Positions 1-9,013 of a DNA stretch of 63,744 nucleotides are shown in pieces. Origin of the DNA: Lyngbya aestuarii BL J. Lineage in GTDB: Bacteria; Cyanobacteriota; Cyanobacteriia; Cyanobacteriales; Microcoleaceae. Location of the stretch: the NCBI RefSeq assembly GCF_000478195.2, contig NZ_AUZM01000035.1, positions 1-63,744 of the forward strand. Direction: 5' to 3'. The number at the start of each line of letters is the position of its first letter. The stretch's first letter is position 1. The notes under the pieces were generated by a model, which worked only from the letters and a program-made list of their open reading frames with translations, had not been told where the DNA came from and searched no databases. The position numbers and the translations under genes were made by a program.

Positions 1-409
1 CTGGATTCTCCTTGAATTGAGGAAAAAGTAACGACTTGAATTGTCCGTACTTCTTGAAGCGTGGAAAACCAAATCCTCTGTTCTGGAAATATTCCCAACT
101 TCTATGCAACTGCTTAATAGTTTGTTGAAGAACTTGAGAAGGAACTTTGCCCAATTCGGGAAATTCTTTCTTCGCTTTCGGCAAGTTGTTGAGCTGTTGA
201 ATTTCACCGGGAAACTTGCTCTCAGCAGGGAGGATATATTCCCTTTCAAGAGAGCATCTATCGACCAAGCACAGAAGACTGTTACACCAATCTTTAATCT
301 CTCGCAACGCATAGTTAAATGCACTGCGACAAGTCTCCATCCACTCAATGATCTGTTGCTCTTGAGCGGCATCTGGATAGATTCGGTAACGATGAGTAAG
401 TGTCAGCAT
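1..409 (-). CDS. tnpB: TnpB (IS200/IS605 OrfB) family transposon protein, N-terminal part
   Basis: The reading frame starts at the ATG whose complement is at 407-409 and stays open to the left edge, so only about 136 N-terminal residues are present. The start MLTLTHRYRIYPDAAQ, followed by EWMETCRSAFNYALRE and later FPRFKKYGQFKSL, is the N-terminal helix-turn-helix pattern of OrfB/TnpB proteins. These proteins are known as RNA-guided nucleases that help IS200/IS605 elements persist; the RuvC domain would lie outside the window. A TATAAT box on the minus strand (416-421) sits close to the start, and two hairpins (455-488, 516-536) lie upstream, as expected for an element end. No TnpA gene is visible. 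Family call is firm; completeness and activity cannot be judged. Confidence 0.85.
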   Translation of the reverse strand, partial: MLTLTHRYRIYPDAAQEQQIIEWMETCRSAFNYALREIKDWCNSLLCLVDRCSLEREYILPAESKFPGEIQQLNNLPKAKKEFPELGKVPSQVLQQTIKQLHRSWEYFQNRGFGFPRFKKYGQFKSLLFPQFKENP

Positions 410-454
410 CCTCGTATTATAGTAGATTTACTGGATAATAGTACAGCACTAAAT

Positions 455-488
455 GTTAAGTTTACGGACATTGAGTCCTAAACTTAAC
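455..488. repeat. Long hairpin upstream of tnpB, candidate element-end structure
   Basis: Arms GTTAAGTTTA (455-464) and TAAACTTAAC (479-488) pair perfectly. Inside them GGAC (466-469) pairs with GTCC (475-478) around a five-base loop, with one bulged C at 465, giving a 14 bp stem. It lies 46 bases upstream of the tnpB start and has no T-run on either strand, so a subterminal hairpin of the transposon is more likely than a terminator. Confidence 0.6.
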
Positions 489-515
489 TGGGGGAGTCCA
501 TGGATGAGGGGCTGT

Positions 516-536
516 CTGCGTGGGTTTCCCGCGCAG
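516..536. repeat. GC-rich hairpin near the presumed left end of the tnpB element
   Basis: CTGCGTGGG (516-524) and CCCGCGCAG (528-536) form a 9 bp stem with one G-T pair around a TTT loop. Together with the 455-488 hairpin it makes a paired structure upstream of tnpB. IS200/IS605 elements carry imperfect palindromes at their ends, so this is a reasonable candidate for one, but the exact element boundary is not visible. Confidence 0.4.
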
Positions 537-568
537 TTTATACGCCCCGTCCCAACACCAACCTGAGT

Positions 569-717
569 AAAGGTACGGTTTCGGTCATAGCTCCCCCAAA
601 CCCCCTCAAAAAGATAAATCAGCCAATTTTCCAGTATTGACTGTCTATGAAAATCGATGGGTACAGATTAATTCCGAGGGTGAAAATATTGGTCACAACT
701 GGATTTTGAAACCCTAA
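569..717 (+). pseudogene. 3' remnant of a protein-coding gene (possible SH3-like C-terminus)
   Basis: One frame is open from just after a TAA at 566-568 to a TAA at 715-717 and ends with PVLTVYENRWVQINSEG, then a few residues later NWILKP. The composition and the pattern of an aromatic-rich strand followed by GHNWI look like the tail of an SH3-like domain. No start codon or upstream coding sequence is present; the stretch immediately upstream belongs to the presumed transposon end. It stops one base before the stop codon of the hydrolase gene on the other strand. Probably the 3' end of a gene cut off by the insertion; the identity of the gene is unknown. Confidence 0.4.
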
Positions 718-2607
718 TCAGTTTGAGTGGGTTTCCCGATTTATAAACGGCTGACAAGGCCAGAAGCGAATGGGTGTATCTGCTATTAAGCGATTAATTT
801 CACCTATTGTTTCGGTGTGAGAAAAATCCTCTCGGGTAATTAAGCATTTCAAGATATCAAAACTTGGGGTTTCAACCTGATGATAACCGCCATGAACATC
901 GATTTTTCCGGAAAAGAAGAAGATAATATTAATAGCGTCAATGATCAAACCATTCCACCTATTTAACTTAAAATTGACACGATTAATCCCTTTCATTAAA
1001 GAACAGTCGAGATAATTAAATTTCTCAAATAAGTCATAGGCAGAAGTCGGTTCTACGGCAGATTGCGATGTGATCATCACTCGAATATAAGGACGATATT
1101 CTGTCTGATTTTGAAAGGCTTTAACAGGTTGGAGATAAACGTTTCCTAATCGTAATCCTGACATTTCCAAACTGGGTTCTGTAAACCAATTGGCTAATAA
1201 GGAAAGGTATCGGAGAACGATATCTCGATCACTTGAGAATAAGTAGATATCTTGACAGCGTTGAATGGCAGAACGGACATAGTTGTTGCGTCCTTCTCGT
1301 AGGAATTCTAGGGGAATGTCGGGAGATGATAAAATTAGTTTATTCACAATCAGATAATCTCCCATCTGACTTTTTTCTTCGTCAATTCGTTCGTCTTTGC
1401 CAAATTTATCGGATAATATTCTTAAAACATTTACTAATACTAAAGCTCCCATACTATGCCCAATAAAATTAACATTTAAAGAGGTAAAAGCGGGAATTTT
1501 AGCTTCAGTATTAGGGTCAAAAGGCATACTAATATAAGGATTTTCTCCCAATACTTTATCTAAACGCCAAAAGAACTCTGCTAAGTCGGGTGCGCCGTAA
1601 TGAATGGCTCGATAGCGATCGCGTTGATAGACAACTAATCGCAAAATTTGCATCAACAGTAACCACAAAACAAAGACGACAAAAGTTACCGCTTGCCATT
1701 GTTTAATTAATGAACCAATTTTAGAGAAATTAAACCAAGCCCAAATCGGATCTAAAATGGTGTCTAATCCTAAAATTTGTAAGAGGGGAACAATGGCTAA
1801 TGCACTGAGAATATAAAGTACCGTTCCGGCTAACCAAGCTAACACTGCAATGGTCAATAAAAACTTAAAGAAAATCCCCCAATTGTACCGTGCATCTATC
1901 CAAAGACTTGGGGTTAAAAATGGCTGTTCTCCCGGCCAATTGTAGCCAATATAAGCACTTTTATCTTCTAACGTTCCAATATAATTAATCGGCCCTTTTA
2001 AACATAATGATTCGGCTTCTCTCTCAAAAGAGTTATAAAATTGTTCGGCGGTCGTTGCGTAACCATGGGTTCTCAGTGTAATGCGGTTAAAACTTTGCGA
2101 TCGCAGGATAATTCCAAATTCAGCAATATTAAACAACGGACGAAATTGCTCCATTGGCGGTAATTTTCGAGCCACATTTAAGGAAGTTGGGGCTGTACTT
2201 ACCACTAAAAATATGTTAGAATATTGTCGATTGGCATAAACTTCAAAGTTGCGACTAACTGCTTGGGTAAACTGTTTATTGTACCAACTATTAAGAGTCA
2301 GAATTACATAATCTTCATCGACTTGTTTGGCAAATTCGGGGTATTCGTTTGGATCACAAGTTGAACGCAAAGCTTCTGCAATTGCCTGTTCTCGTTGATA
2401 AGATCCATAGGTTGGTAAACCATAAATAGCTTGGGTTTTTACCCCTGGAGGTTGAATATAAGCAAGCTGTACAATACGGGCTTTTGTCCACCAGTCAGAA
2501 AACGGTGCTGCATTGCGAACAATTGACTCTAACCAACGGTGATCGCTTTTTAGGGTTTCTTTCTGCCAATAAAAAGGCAAACTGTCATAGGTGGGCTGAA
2601 TTTCCAT
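718..2607 (-). CDS. Membrane-associated alpha/beta-hydrolase-like protein
   Basis: A 629-residue protein with a serine-hydrolase elbow GHSMG near residue 386, in the context NFIGHSMGALVLVNVLR, which is typical of lipase or esterase-like alpha/beta hydrolases. Two to three hydrophobic segments around residues 245-325 (FKFLLTIAVLAWLAGTVLYI and following) split it into an N-terminal part without a recognised domain and a C-terminal part carrying the catalytic motif, so it is probably anchored in a membrane. The substrate is unknown. It is transcribed alone, divergent from the diguanylate cyclase at 2823 with about 215 bases between them. Hydrolase assignment rests on the nucleophile elbow and local fold pattern; the acid and histidine of the triad were not identified. 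Confidence 0.6.
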   Translation of the reverse strand: MEIQPTYDSLPFYWQKETLKSDHRWLESIVRNAAPFSDWWTKARIVQLAYIQPPGVKTQAIYGLPTYGSYQREQAIAEALRSTCDPNEYPEFAKQVDEDYVILTLNSWYNKQFTQAVSRNFEVYANRQYSNIFLVVSTAPTSLNVARKLPPMEQFRPLFNIAEFGIILRSQSFNRITLRTHGYATTAEQFYNSFEREAESLCLKGPINYIGTLEDKSAYIGYNWPGEQPFLTPSLWIDARYNWGIFFKFLLTIAVLAWLAGTVLYILSALAIVPLLQILGLDTILDPIWAWFNFSKIGSLIKQWQAVTFVVFVLWLLLMQILRLVVYQRDRYRAIHYGAPDLAEFFWRLDKVLGENPYISMPFDPNTEAKIPAFTSLNVNFIGHSMGALVLVNVLRILSDKFGKDERIDEEKSQMGDYLIVNKLILSSPDIPLEFLREGRNNYVRSAIQRCQDIYLFSSDRDIVLRYLSLLANWFTEPSLEMSGLRLGNVYLQPVKAFQNQTEYRPYIRVMITSQSAVEPTSAYDLFEKFNYLDCSLMKGINRVNFKLNRWNGLIIDAINIIFFFSGKIDVHGGYHQVETPSFDILKCLITREDFSHTETIGEINRLIADTPIRFWPCQPFINRETHSN

Positions 2608-2822
2608 CGTTGTTGTAATATTGGATTATACTAAGAGATTCATTCTATTTATAACAGGTCGTGAGGCGTAACACTAGATAGAAGCCTCTCGATCAAATTG
2701 ATCAAAATAAATACTTAGACAAAAAAATTTAGAGTTATAAATATTTGTTAAAATTCATGTCGCAAACTCGAAAGCTCTATTCAGTTTAAATTTATACTTA
2801 AGTTCTTACTCTTGCCATAGCG

Positions 2823-4937
2823 ATGATCTTAAATCCAAAACAACGAATGCGGCTGTCTTCCACAATCCAAAAATTCATTGTCTCGACTCCAAAGATGAGA
2901 GTTGAACCGATTTCACGCCAATTCTTACGATATTTACCTGCACTGACTGTAATTAGTATTTTTAGTCTTTCTGTGTTGCTGTGGCAAGCCCTAGCCTTAC
3001 AACAAAAGAAACAAATTGAACGCAAAACCGACTTAGAAGCAACCAGCGTTGCTAACCAAATTAGTAATCAGTTAGAGGAACGTATTTTAGCTTTAATTCG
3101 CATGGCAGGACGCTGGGAACACTCAGGACGTCCGATTCAGCAAGAGTGGGAGAGAGATGCTATTCTTTACACTTTGCATTTTGGGGCTTATAAGGCGATC
3201 GCTTGGGTTGACTCCGACTATCAATTGCGTTGGATTGAACCGGATCTAAGTCTAGAATCAATCTATGATAACAACGCCTCAATCAAACAATCCTACAAAG
3301 ATATCTTAAACAAAGCTTATACACAACGTCATCTTGTTATCCAACAAATCCCTAGCTTTAACGCCTCAAAAAATACAGATATTGTGGTCATAATTCCCCT
3401 TTTTGCAAGACTAGAAAAAACTTCGTTAGAACAAGCACAAACAAGTAGAGAAGATCGTAAATATCGCAGATTTGATGGATTTATTATGACGGCTTCTCCA
3501 GTTAACCAATTATTTGAAATATTAGTGAGCGAAGAAATCCTCCAGGGATATGCAGTAGAGATTTGGGATGGTGATCACAAGATTTATGAATATTTAGATC
3601 CGCAAAAACGCAGTCTAACAACATTTATGAAAGAAGCAGACGTGAACCTCGATAGCGTCAATTGGCGAGTGCGGGTTTATCCAACCGAAGAACTTCTCGC
3701 TTTAGAACAAACTCATTTACCTATCATTGTACTCGGAAGTGGAGGGTTAATCGCCCTTTTGATGGGTTTGGTAATTCGTCAGGCGCAAATTTTAAATCGT
3801 CGGGCAAAAAAATTTGAAATGGCAAACCAAGACCTTCAAAAAGAAGTTGAAGAACGTCATCGGACTGAACAAGCATTACAACAAACGTATGATAATTTAG
3901 AACAACAAGCACAAGAACGAATTGCTTGGGTCAATACACTCGAACAACGCAATAAAGAAAGAACTTTACTCAACCGCATGAATGATTTATTACAGGCTTG
4001 TTTAAGCACAGAAGAAGCAACCCAAGTTGTTTCTAAAACAGTTCCGTTACTCTTTCCTGAAAGTTCCGGCGGGATTTATTGGATTAATAATTCTCGCACC
4101 TGGGTAGAAGCGATTGCGAATTGGGGAGAAACTCTAACCAGTAAAATCGTATTTGCACCCCATGAATGTTTGAGTTTACGTCAAGGTCAACCCTATTTAT
4201 CAGATGAAACAGACATTGGTTTACCCTGTCAACACGTAGAACATTCTCATGCTCTTTCTCATTGGTGTATTCCGATGATGGCGCAAGGAGAAGCCTTGGG
4301 AATACTCTATTTGAGTTTTTTAGAAGTTCAAAATTTCAACGAAAACCAACAACAACTCGGGACAATGATTGCCCGTTCGATTGGGTTAGCATTAGCCAAT
4401 TTAAAACTCCGAGAAAACCTGAGACATCAAAGTATTCGAGATCCCCTCACTGAACTTTTTAACCGTCGCTATATGGAAGAATCTCTCGAACGGGAAATTA
4501 ATCGAGCGACTCGTAAACAGCATCCGATTGGGATTTTAATGATTGATGTTGATCATTTTAAGCGATTTAATGATACCTATGGTCACGATGCGGGAGATAG
4601 TGTTTTAAAGGTGATAGGTCAGTTTTTACAAAGTCAAGTTCGAGGGGGCGATATTGCTTGTCGCTACGGAGGAGAAGAATTAATTTTGATTCTTCCAGAA
4701 GTCAACTTAAAAGATACCCAAAACCGAGGGGAAAAAATTCGTGAAGGGGTCAAAAAATTGAAACTTAAAAAAGGTAGCCAGGAGTTAGATCAAATTACCG
4801 TCTCAATTGGAGTGGCTTGTTTCCCCGAGCAAGGGTTAACGGGAGAAGTTGTGATTCAAACCGCAGATGCAGCCCTTTACAAAGCCAAAACCCAAGGACG
4901 AGATCGGGTGGTTACCGCAGATGAGTTAATTCCATAA
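2823..4937 (+). CDS. Membrane diguanylate cyclase with GAF and GGDEF domains
   Basis: A 704-residue sensor that should make cyclic di-GMP from two GTP. Order seen: a membrane segment near residues 38-56, a periplasmic sensor region of about 240 residues, a second membrane segment near 298-317 (IIVLGSGGLIALLMGLVI), a coiled coil, a GAF-like region around 385-530, and a GGDEF domain with the active-site motif GGEEL. An RGGD inhibitory-site motif lies five residues before it, so product inhibition is likely. The EAL domain is absent. Its last 12 bases overlap the 3' end of the DUF2330 gene on the opposite strand. No clear ribosome binding site precedes the chosen ATG, so the start may be a few codons downstream. 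Confidence 0.88.
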   Translation: MILNPKQRMRLSSTIQKFIVSTPKMRVEPISRQFLRYLPALTVISIFSLSVLLWQALALQQKKQIERKTDLEATSVANQISNQLEERILALIRMAGRWEHSGRPIQQEWERDAILYTLHFGAYKAIAWVDSDYQLRWIEPDLSLESIYDNNASIKQSYKDILNKAYTQRHLVIQQIPSFNASKNTDIVVIIPLFARLEKTSLEQAQTSREDRKYRRFDGFIMTASPVNQLFEILVSEEILQGYAVEIWDGDHKIYEYLDPQKRSLTTFMKEADVNLDSVNWRVRVYPTEELLALEQTHLPIIVLGSGGLIALLMGLVIRQAQILNRRAKKFEMANQDLQKEVEERHRTEQALQQTYDNLEQQAQERIAWVNTLEQRNKERTLLNRMNDLLQACLSTEEATQVVSKTVPLLFPESSGGIYWINNSRTWVEAIANWGETLTSKIVFAPHECLSLRQGQPYLSDETDIGLPCQHVEHSHALSHWCIPMMAQGEALGILYLSFLEVQNFNENQQQLGTMIARSIGLALANLKLRENLRHQSIRDPLTELFNRRYMEESLEREINRATRKQHPIGILMIDVDHFKRFNDTYGHDAGDSVLKVIGQFLQSQVRGGDIACRYGGEELILILPEVNLKDTQNRGEKIREGVKKLKLKKGSQELDQITVSIGVACFPEQGLTGEVVIQTADAALYKAKTQGRDRVVTADELIP

Positions 4938-6239
4938 CCGTCGCCACCAAGGTTCTTCTTTAACGGGGGGTAAATTAGCTTGAGTGCGAATTTCGTTAAT
5001 ATCCCAATTGGTTAACCGGGCTAAATTTTTAATTTCTTGTTCTTGTCGTTCTTGAACAGATTCTTGATAGGCTTCAGCGAGATCACAAGTGATTTCACCT
5101 TTGTAGGGATGATTAATCACATAACGTCCTTGAAAAAGTTCTTGATTTCCGGTTGCTTGAAACTGTAAATCTTCGGGGAAAGTTTCCCGAGTATACCGCA
5201 CATGAACGCGACTAATAAATACATTTGTTGGTTGTCCGGGGTTTAACCAAAATACACCTGCTTGTTTCAATTCTTCAGGAGTTAAAGGGTCAGCCGCACA
5301 AGGATCACAACCTTGCATATTCCAAGCATATTCTAAAAACGCAACTCTTTTTTGTTCTCGTTTGTAGGCAGTTTGAAACATGGCTTGATAAAAGTCAGCA
5401 AACTTATTTTGAATAAACTCAGGAACATCAATATTAGAAGGAATTTTGACGGTGCGATAATTGGTAATTTCGGTTTGACCTTGAGGAGATAGCAAATAAA
5501 CAATTAAATCTTGTTCTCCGGTGGCGTTGATCATTCCTAAGCGAATAGGTAACATAAATCTAGGTGATTCATAAGCCATCATCAACGGACGTAACGATTG
5601 AAAACCCACCCGATCAAATTCAGTTAAATTAACTTTAGCAACAAAAAACTTTAAATTTTGCCGAATATAAGGTTGTAAAAGTTGACTCGCACCTTGAGGG
5701 ATTTGATACCCATTTTGAATCAGCCACGTTTCTAATCCATCTGATTCTTTGGCACTCAAAATAATAATATCATATTCTCCGACTGTAAAGCGAGATTCAA
5801 TCGTAACACCCAAGGTTTTATCACTTTGGGCTTCTGGTTCCGGCGCTGATTCTAGGAATATATCTCCACCGCCTCGGGTTCCTCTAGGATAATAAGTACA
5901 AGGATTTTCATCAAAATATTCGACCAGTCGAGGCGCACTAAACGCATCAATTCGTTCAATAATTTTGGGTTCTCCAATTCGCACCTGATCTTCAGTTAAA
6001 ACAACGGGAACGGGAACGACTAAAGCAAAATCTTTGACTTCACCTTTGTAGTCATTTGCCATTGTTAATACAGTTCGATATCCATCTCTAGCGAGAATCA
6101 CTTGAGAAGCTTCGTTGTATAAACGGCTATCGGCTTTGGCGACATAAAATCCACAAAATGCCCAAGCATAAGGCGCAAATGGAGTAATAACGGCTAAAAT
6201 TAAAAGGCATAAAATCAAAATTTTATAAATCTTGTTCAT
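4926..6239 (-). CDS. DUF2330 family exported protein
   Basis: A 437-residue protein with a signal peptide (LCLLILAVITPFAPYAWA, cleavage near AWA-FCG). The mature start FCGFYVAKADSRLYNEASQV and the following VVPVPV stretch are characteristic of DUF2330, a family of unknown function with conserved cysteines; a second Cys pair is CDPC. It is the last gene of a minus-strand run and follows the RnfD-like membrane gene by only 22 bases, so the two are probably co-transcribed and act together at the membrane or in the periplasm. It is convergent with the diguanylate cyclase and overlaps it by 12 bases. Function not known. Confidence 0.75.
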   Translation of the reverse strand: MNKIYKILILCLLILAVITPFAPYAWAFCGFYVAKADSRLYNEASQVILARDGYRTVLTMANDYKGEVKDFALVVPVPVVLTEDQVRIGEPKIIERIDAFSAPRLVEYFDENPCTYYPRGTRGGGDIFLESAPEPEAQSDKTLGVTIESRFTVGEYDIIILSAKESDGLETWLIQNGYQIPQGASQLLQPYIRQNLKFFVAKVNLTEFDRVGFQSLRPLMMAYESPRFMLPIRLGMINATGEQDLIVYLLSPQGQTEITNYRTVKIPSNIDVPEFIQNKFADFYQAMFQTAYKREQKRVAFLEYAWNMQGCDPCAADPLTPEELKQAGVFWLNPGQPTNVFISRVHVRYTRETFPEDLQFQATGNQELFQGRYVINHPYKGEITCDLAEAYQESVQERQEQEIKNLARLTNWDINEIRTQANLPPVKEEPWWRRLWN

Positions 6240-6261
6240 GGTGAAAAAAGAGGAAAATAGG

Positions 6262-7104
6262 TTACACAGAAGACCGGGTTAAGCGAGTATTCAGCCAAAT
6301 AAACCGAGGGGCTGACCAAATCTCATCGAAAATAAGAGTGAGGGGAGAGAGGATAAATAATGCCCAAAATAAAGCTGTTGACAAAAAGAATAGATGCTGT
6401 AAAATAAATGTTAGACTGGCAATCATAACCGCCCAAACAATCCGGCTTTGAGAAGCATTGGGAATTGAACGAGGATCGGTTAACATAAATAGGGCAAATA
6501 AAAGCAAACTTCCACTCATTAGCTGATGAGTATAGACATCAAAACTCCATCCTAAATAAAGAGAACGAACGGCTTCGAGTCCGGCGTAGGTGGTTAAAAA
6601 GGTAGCTGAGGTTTCCCATCGTCCGACTTGTTTTAAAATCATTCCACCCAGTCCTAAGAAGAATAGGAAATACCAACTTTCAGTTCCCCACTGTCCAGGA
6701 GAAACCCAAGCATCAGAGGTGAGGGTTAAAGCCGCAATAATCCCAAAGTTAGCCGGGTTGAAAAAATGTTTCCCTCGATGATGTAAAATAAACTTACTGG
6801 CGATCGCCAAAACTCCAGCTAAGATCATTGTTGTATAACTATTAGCCCGGAGTAACAAGCATAACCCTAAAGCCGTAATTAAAGCACTTTTCCATGAATA
6901 TAGACTGGGTTGATCGAGATTACTGATTAGACGAGATTGAGAATTTAATTGTTGTAACCTCATCATGATTCCCTGGGTTAACAAACAAGTAAAAATTACC
7001 GTAATTATTAATTCCGGTTTAATTGTCCAGTCTCGGGTCATTACCCCTAACCCTAAAAAGATAGAAAGAAACAAAATTTGAGCATTTCGAGCATCTTTAA
7101 ACAT
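6262..7104 (-). CDS. RnfD/NqrB-like integral membrane protein
   Basis: A 280-residue polytopic protein with about eight hydrophobic segments. GKHFFNPANFGI and the later LTDPRSIPNA match the conserved patterns of the RnfD/NqrB/RSE family, membrane subunits of sodium- or proton-coupled electron transfer complexes. The threonine motif (SGAT) that carries covalent FMN in true RnfD/NqrB is not visible, and no other rnf or nqr gene is nearby, so it is a stand-alone paralogue whose redox role is uncertain. It sits 82 bases downstream of the patatin gene and 22 bases upstream of DUF2330, consistent with one transcription unit. Confidence 0.65.
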   Translation of the reverse strand: MFKDARNAQILFLSIFLGLGVMTRDWTIKPELIITVIFTCLLTQGIMMRLQQLNSQSRLISNLDQPSLYSWKSALITALGLCLLLRANSYTTMILAGVLAIASKFILHHRGKHFFNPANFGIIAALTLTSDAWVSPGQWGTESWYFLFFLGLGGMILKQVGRWETSATFLTTYAGLEAVRSLYLGWSFDVYTHQLMSGSLLLFALFMLTDPRSIPNASQSRIVWAVMIASLTFILQHLFFLSTALFWALFILSPLTLIFDEIWSAPRFIWLNTRLTRSSV

Positions 7105-7186
7105 TGTTTTTTAAGGTCTGCTATCTAGTGATCTATGACGCTATTCGAGAGTTTAATTGTTCCAGAATCTTCACCCTATTTAAAGT

Positions 7187-8227
7187 TTATATCAACAATA
7201 AATCGATAAAATCATCCAGACGATTTTTATATTTTTCAGTTTGTTCTTGACCTAATTCAATGATCGCCCGAAGATTTTTATCAGAAGTATCATCAATAGG
7301 AAAGATATCTTCATCCTTCAAAATTGGACTAATTCGTAAATATTGACTATGTTTTTCTATGGCATCATAAATTTGCTTCATCTGATAATCTACCGTCTCA
7401 GAAACTCCGGTCATAATGATATCAAATAAAGGAATTAACCATTCAATTTTACCCCAATTTTTAGCTTTATTGTAAGGATAAGTTCGTTTAACATCTCCAG
7501 TTCCCAGAGAAAGAATCACCATTGCTTCAGCCGTAGGGCCACTTTCATAGCGTTCGTCTAAATTAAAATAACGGTTAAATTTGTGACGGGCTTCTGCATA
7601 AGCACAAAGAGCGGGATTATTCGCAAAAACACCCCCATCAACACAGGTATAAACTTCGTTTTTTAACGATCTAAATTGAGCAACTTCAAAGAATGTGGGT
7701 GCCGCAGTTGTCGCCCGAACTACATCTCGAACTAAAAAATCATATCGAGAGTCAACTCGGGCATCATGTTGAGTAAAAAAATGGGTTTTACGTTGTTCAA
7801 TTTCATAAGCCGTAATTAAGCTAGGTTTTAAAAGTTGACTTAATCTTAAATCTCCAAAAAAAGTTTTTAAGAGCTTTTCAAAACTATAGTGAGAATACTT
7901 TTCATTTAAAAACCCTCCAAAGTTTAGTAAACTATGTAAAAAAGATTTCGCAAAAATTTGATTAGACTTTTGATAATAAAACTGTAAGACTTCCTCGGCA
8001 GAAAGTAAGGGTTTATTGGGGGAGTTGGGATCAGGGCATAAATATAAGCTAGTTAAAATTCCTCCGGCACTACTTCCGGCGATCAAATCAAAGTATTCAG
8101 CCAGTTTAGCCTGGGGATTCCCCGTTTTTTCTTGAATTTTATGTTCGACATAAATCAAAACCTGAGCAGGAATTAAGCCCCGCATTCCACCACCATCTAG
8201 AGATAATATTCGAGTAAATTTAGACAT
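7187..8227 (-). CDS. Patatin-like phospholipase
   Basis: A 346-residue cytosolic lipid acyl hydrolase. The patatin hallmarks are all present: the oxyanion-hole glycines in LSLDGGGMRG near residue 10, the nucleophile elbow GSSAGG near residue 52, and the Asp of the Ser-Asp dyad in CVDGGVFANNP near residue 197. Members of this family hydrolyse membrane phospholipids; some related bacterial patatins are effectors of nucleotide-signalled defence, but no nucleotidyltransferase or other defence gene is adjacent here, so a lipid-metabolism role is the safer reading. It follows the mtnX-like gene by 34 bases on the same strand. Confidence 0.85.
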   Translation of the reverse strand: MSKFTRILSLDGGGMRGLIPAQVLIYVEHKIQEKTGNPQAKLAEYFDLIAGSSAGGILTSLYLCPDPNSPNKPLLSAEEVLQFYYQKSNQIFAKSFLHSLLNFGGFLNEKYSHYSFEKLLKTFFGDLRLSQLLKPSLITAYEIEQRKTHFFTQHDARVDSRYDFLVRDVVRATTAAPTFFEVAQFRSLKNEVYTCVDGGVFANNPALCAYAEARHKFNRYFNLDERYESGPTAEAMVILSLGTGDVKRTYPYNKAKNWGKIEWLIPLFDIIMTGVSETVDYQMKQIYDAIEKHSQYLRISPILKDEDIFPIDDTSDKNLRAIIELGQEQTEKYKNRLDDFIDLLLI

Positions 8228-8261
8228 AATAAATTCAGAAATTAGGAATACTAAACCAAAA

Positions 8262-8894
8262 CTAAAGATTCCAGTGTCGAGCTAAATAATCACGAACTTC
8301 CCAAAAATCATTCCAAACAATATAAGGCTTTTGCTGTTCGTCGAGGTATTGAGCCAGGCGATCGCGAGCAAACACCAGCGGCGCACTTAAAGCCATATTT
8401 AAGTCGGTGACTGAATCCCCAATCGCGACTTTTTCCTCATGTTCATACAAATCCATAATCTTAACTTTGGCAACTAATTCAGTGCCACTTTCAAACTCAG
8501 AATGCACCTGCCAATACTCACCCTGAGTCGCGATATCAACCGCATAAATTGCTGCGACACGATTCACTAACTCTCCTAATACTGTTTCAACCATCACCCG
8601 AATTCCACCGGAAACCACAACCAGAGGAACCGCTTGATCATCGAGAAAATCAATCAACTCCACCAATCCTGGGCGAATGTGCTGATCATGAGAAAATTCA
8701 ATCACCTCTTGATATCGCACCGAAGGAATCGACTCCAACATCTGTCGCACCCCTTGACGAAGGGTTAACTCTCGATTGTACAATTTTGGCATAATCTCCG
8801 CTGAGATTTGGGGGGTAAACTGTTTGAGCATTGCCACAAAAGTTTCTTGAGCGGTAATCGTACCATCAAAATCACAGAAAATAATCTTATTCAT
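8262..8894 (-). CDS. mtnX: MtnX-like HAD phosphatase (methionine salvage)
   Basis: A 210-residue HAD-superfamily phosphatase. Motif I is FCDFDGTIT near residue 8, the motif II serine is in VVVSGG near residue 95, and motif IV is AIGDSVTDLNMA near residue 158. Length and motif context fit 2-hydroxy-3-keto-5-methylthiopentenyl-1-phosphate phosphatase (MtnX), which dephosphorylates an intermediate of the methionine salvage pathway; a related phosphoserine phosphatase-type activity cannot be excluded. It is the first gene of the minus-strand run that continues through patatin, RnfD-like and DUF2330. No other salvage gene lies in the window. Confidence 0.7.
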   Translation of the reverse strand: MNKIIFCDFDGTITAQETFVAMLKQFTPQISAEIMPKLYNRELTLRQGVRQMLESIPSVRYQEVIEFSHDQHIRPGLVELIDFLDDQAVPLVVVSGGIRVMVETVLGELVNRVAAIYAVDIATQGEYWQVHSEFESGTELVAKVKIMDLYEHEEKVAIGDSVTDLNMALSAPLVFARDRLAQYLDEQQKPYIVWNDFWEVRDYLARHWNL

Positions 8895-9013
8895 CGGGGG
8901 TTTAGCAACCGTCTATACTGACAGCAACAACAGATTCGTGAGTTGATAGAATATCAATCAGATCTGCTGTTGATTGAGCGTGCAATTTAACCTTACACAA
9001 CTTTTTTACGATT

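Noticed and set aside
41-481. Plus-strand frame of 146 residues at the left end
   Set aside because: It is the complement of the TnpB gene, whose conserved N-terminus is on the minus strand.
7187-8227. Patatin as a CBASS effector
   Set aside because: No cyclic nucleotide synthetase or accessory gene lies nearby, so a defence call is not supported.
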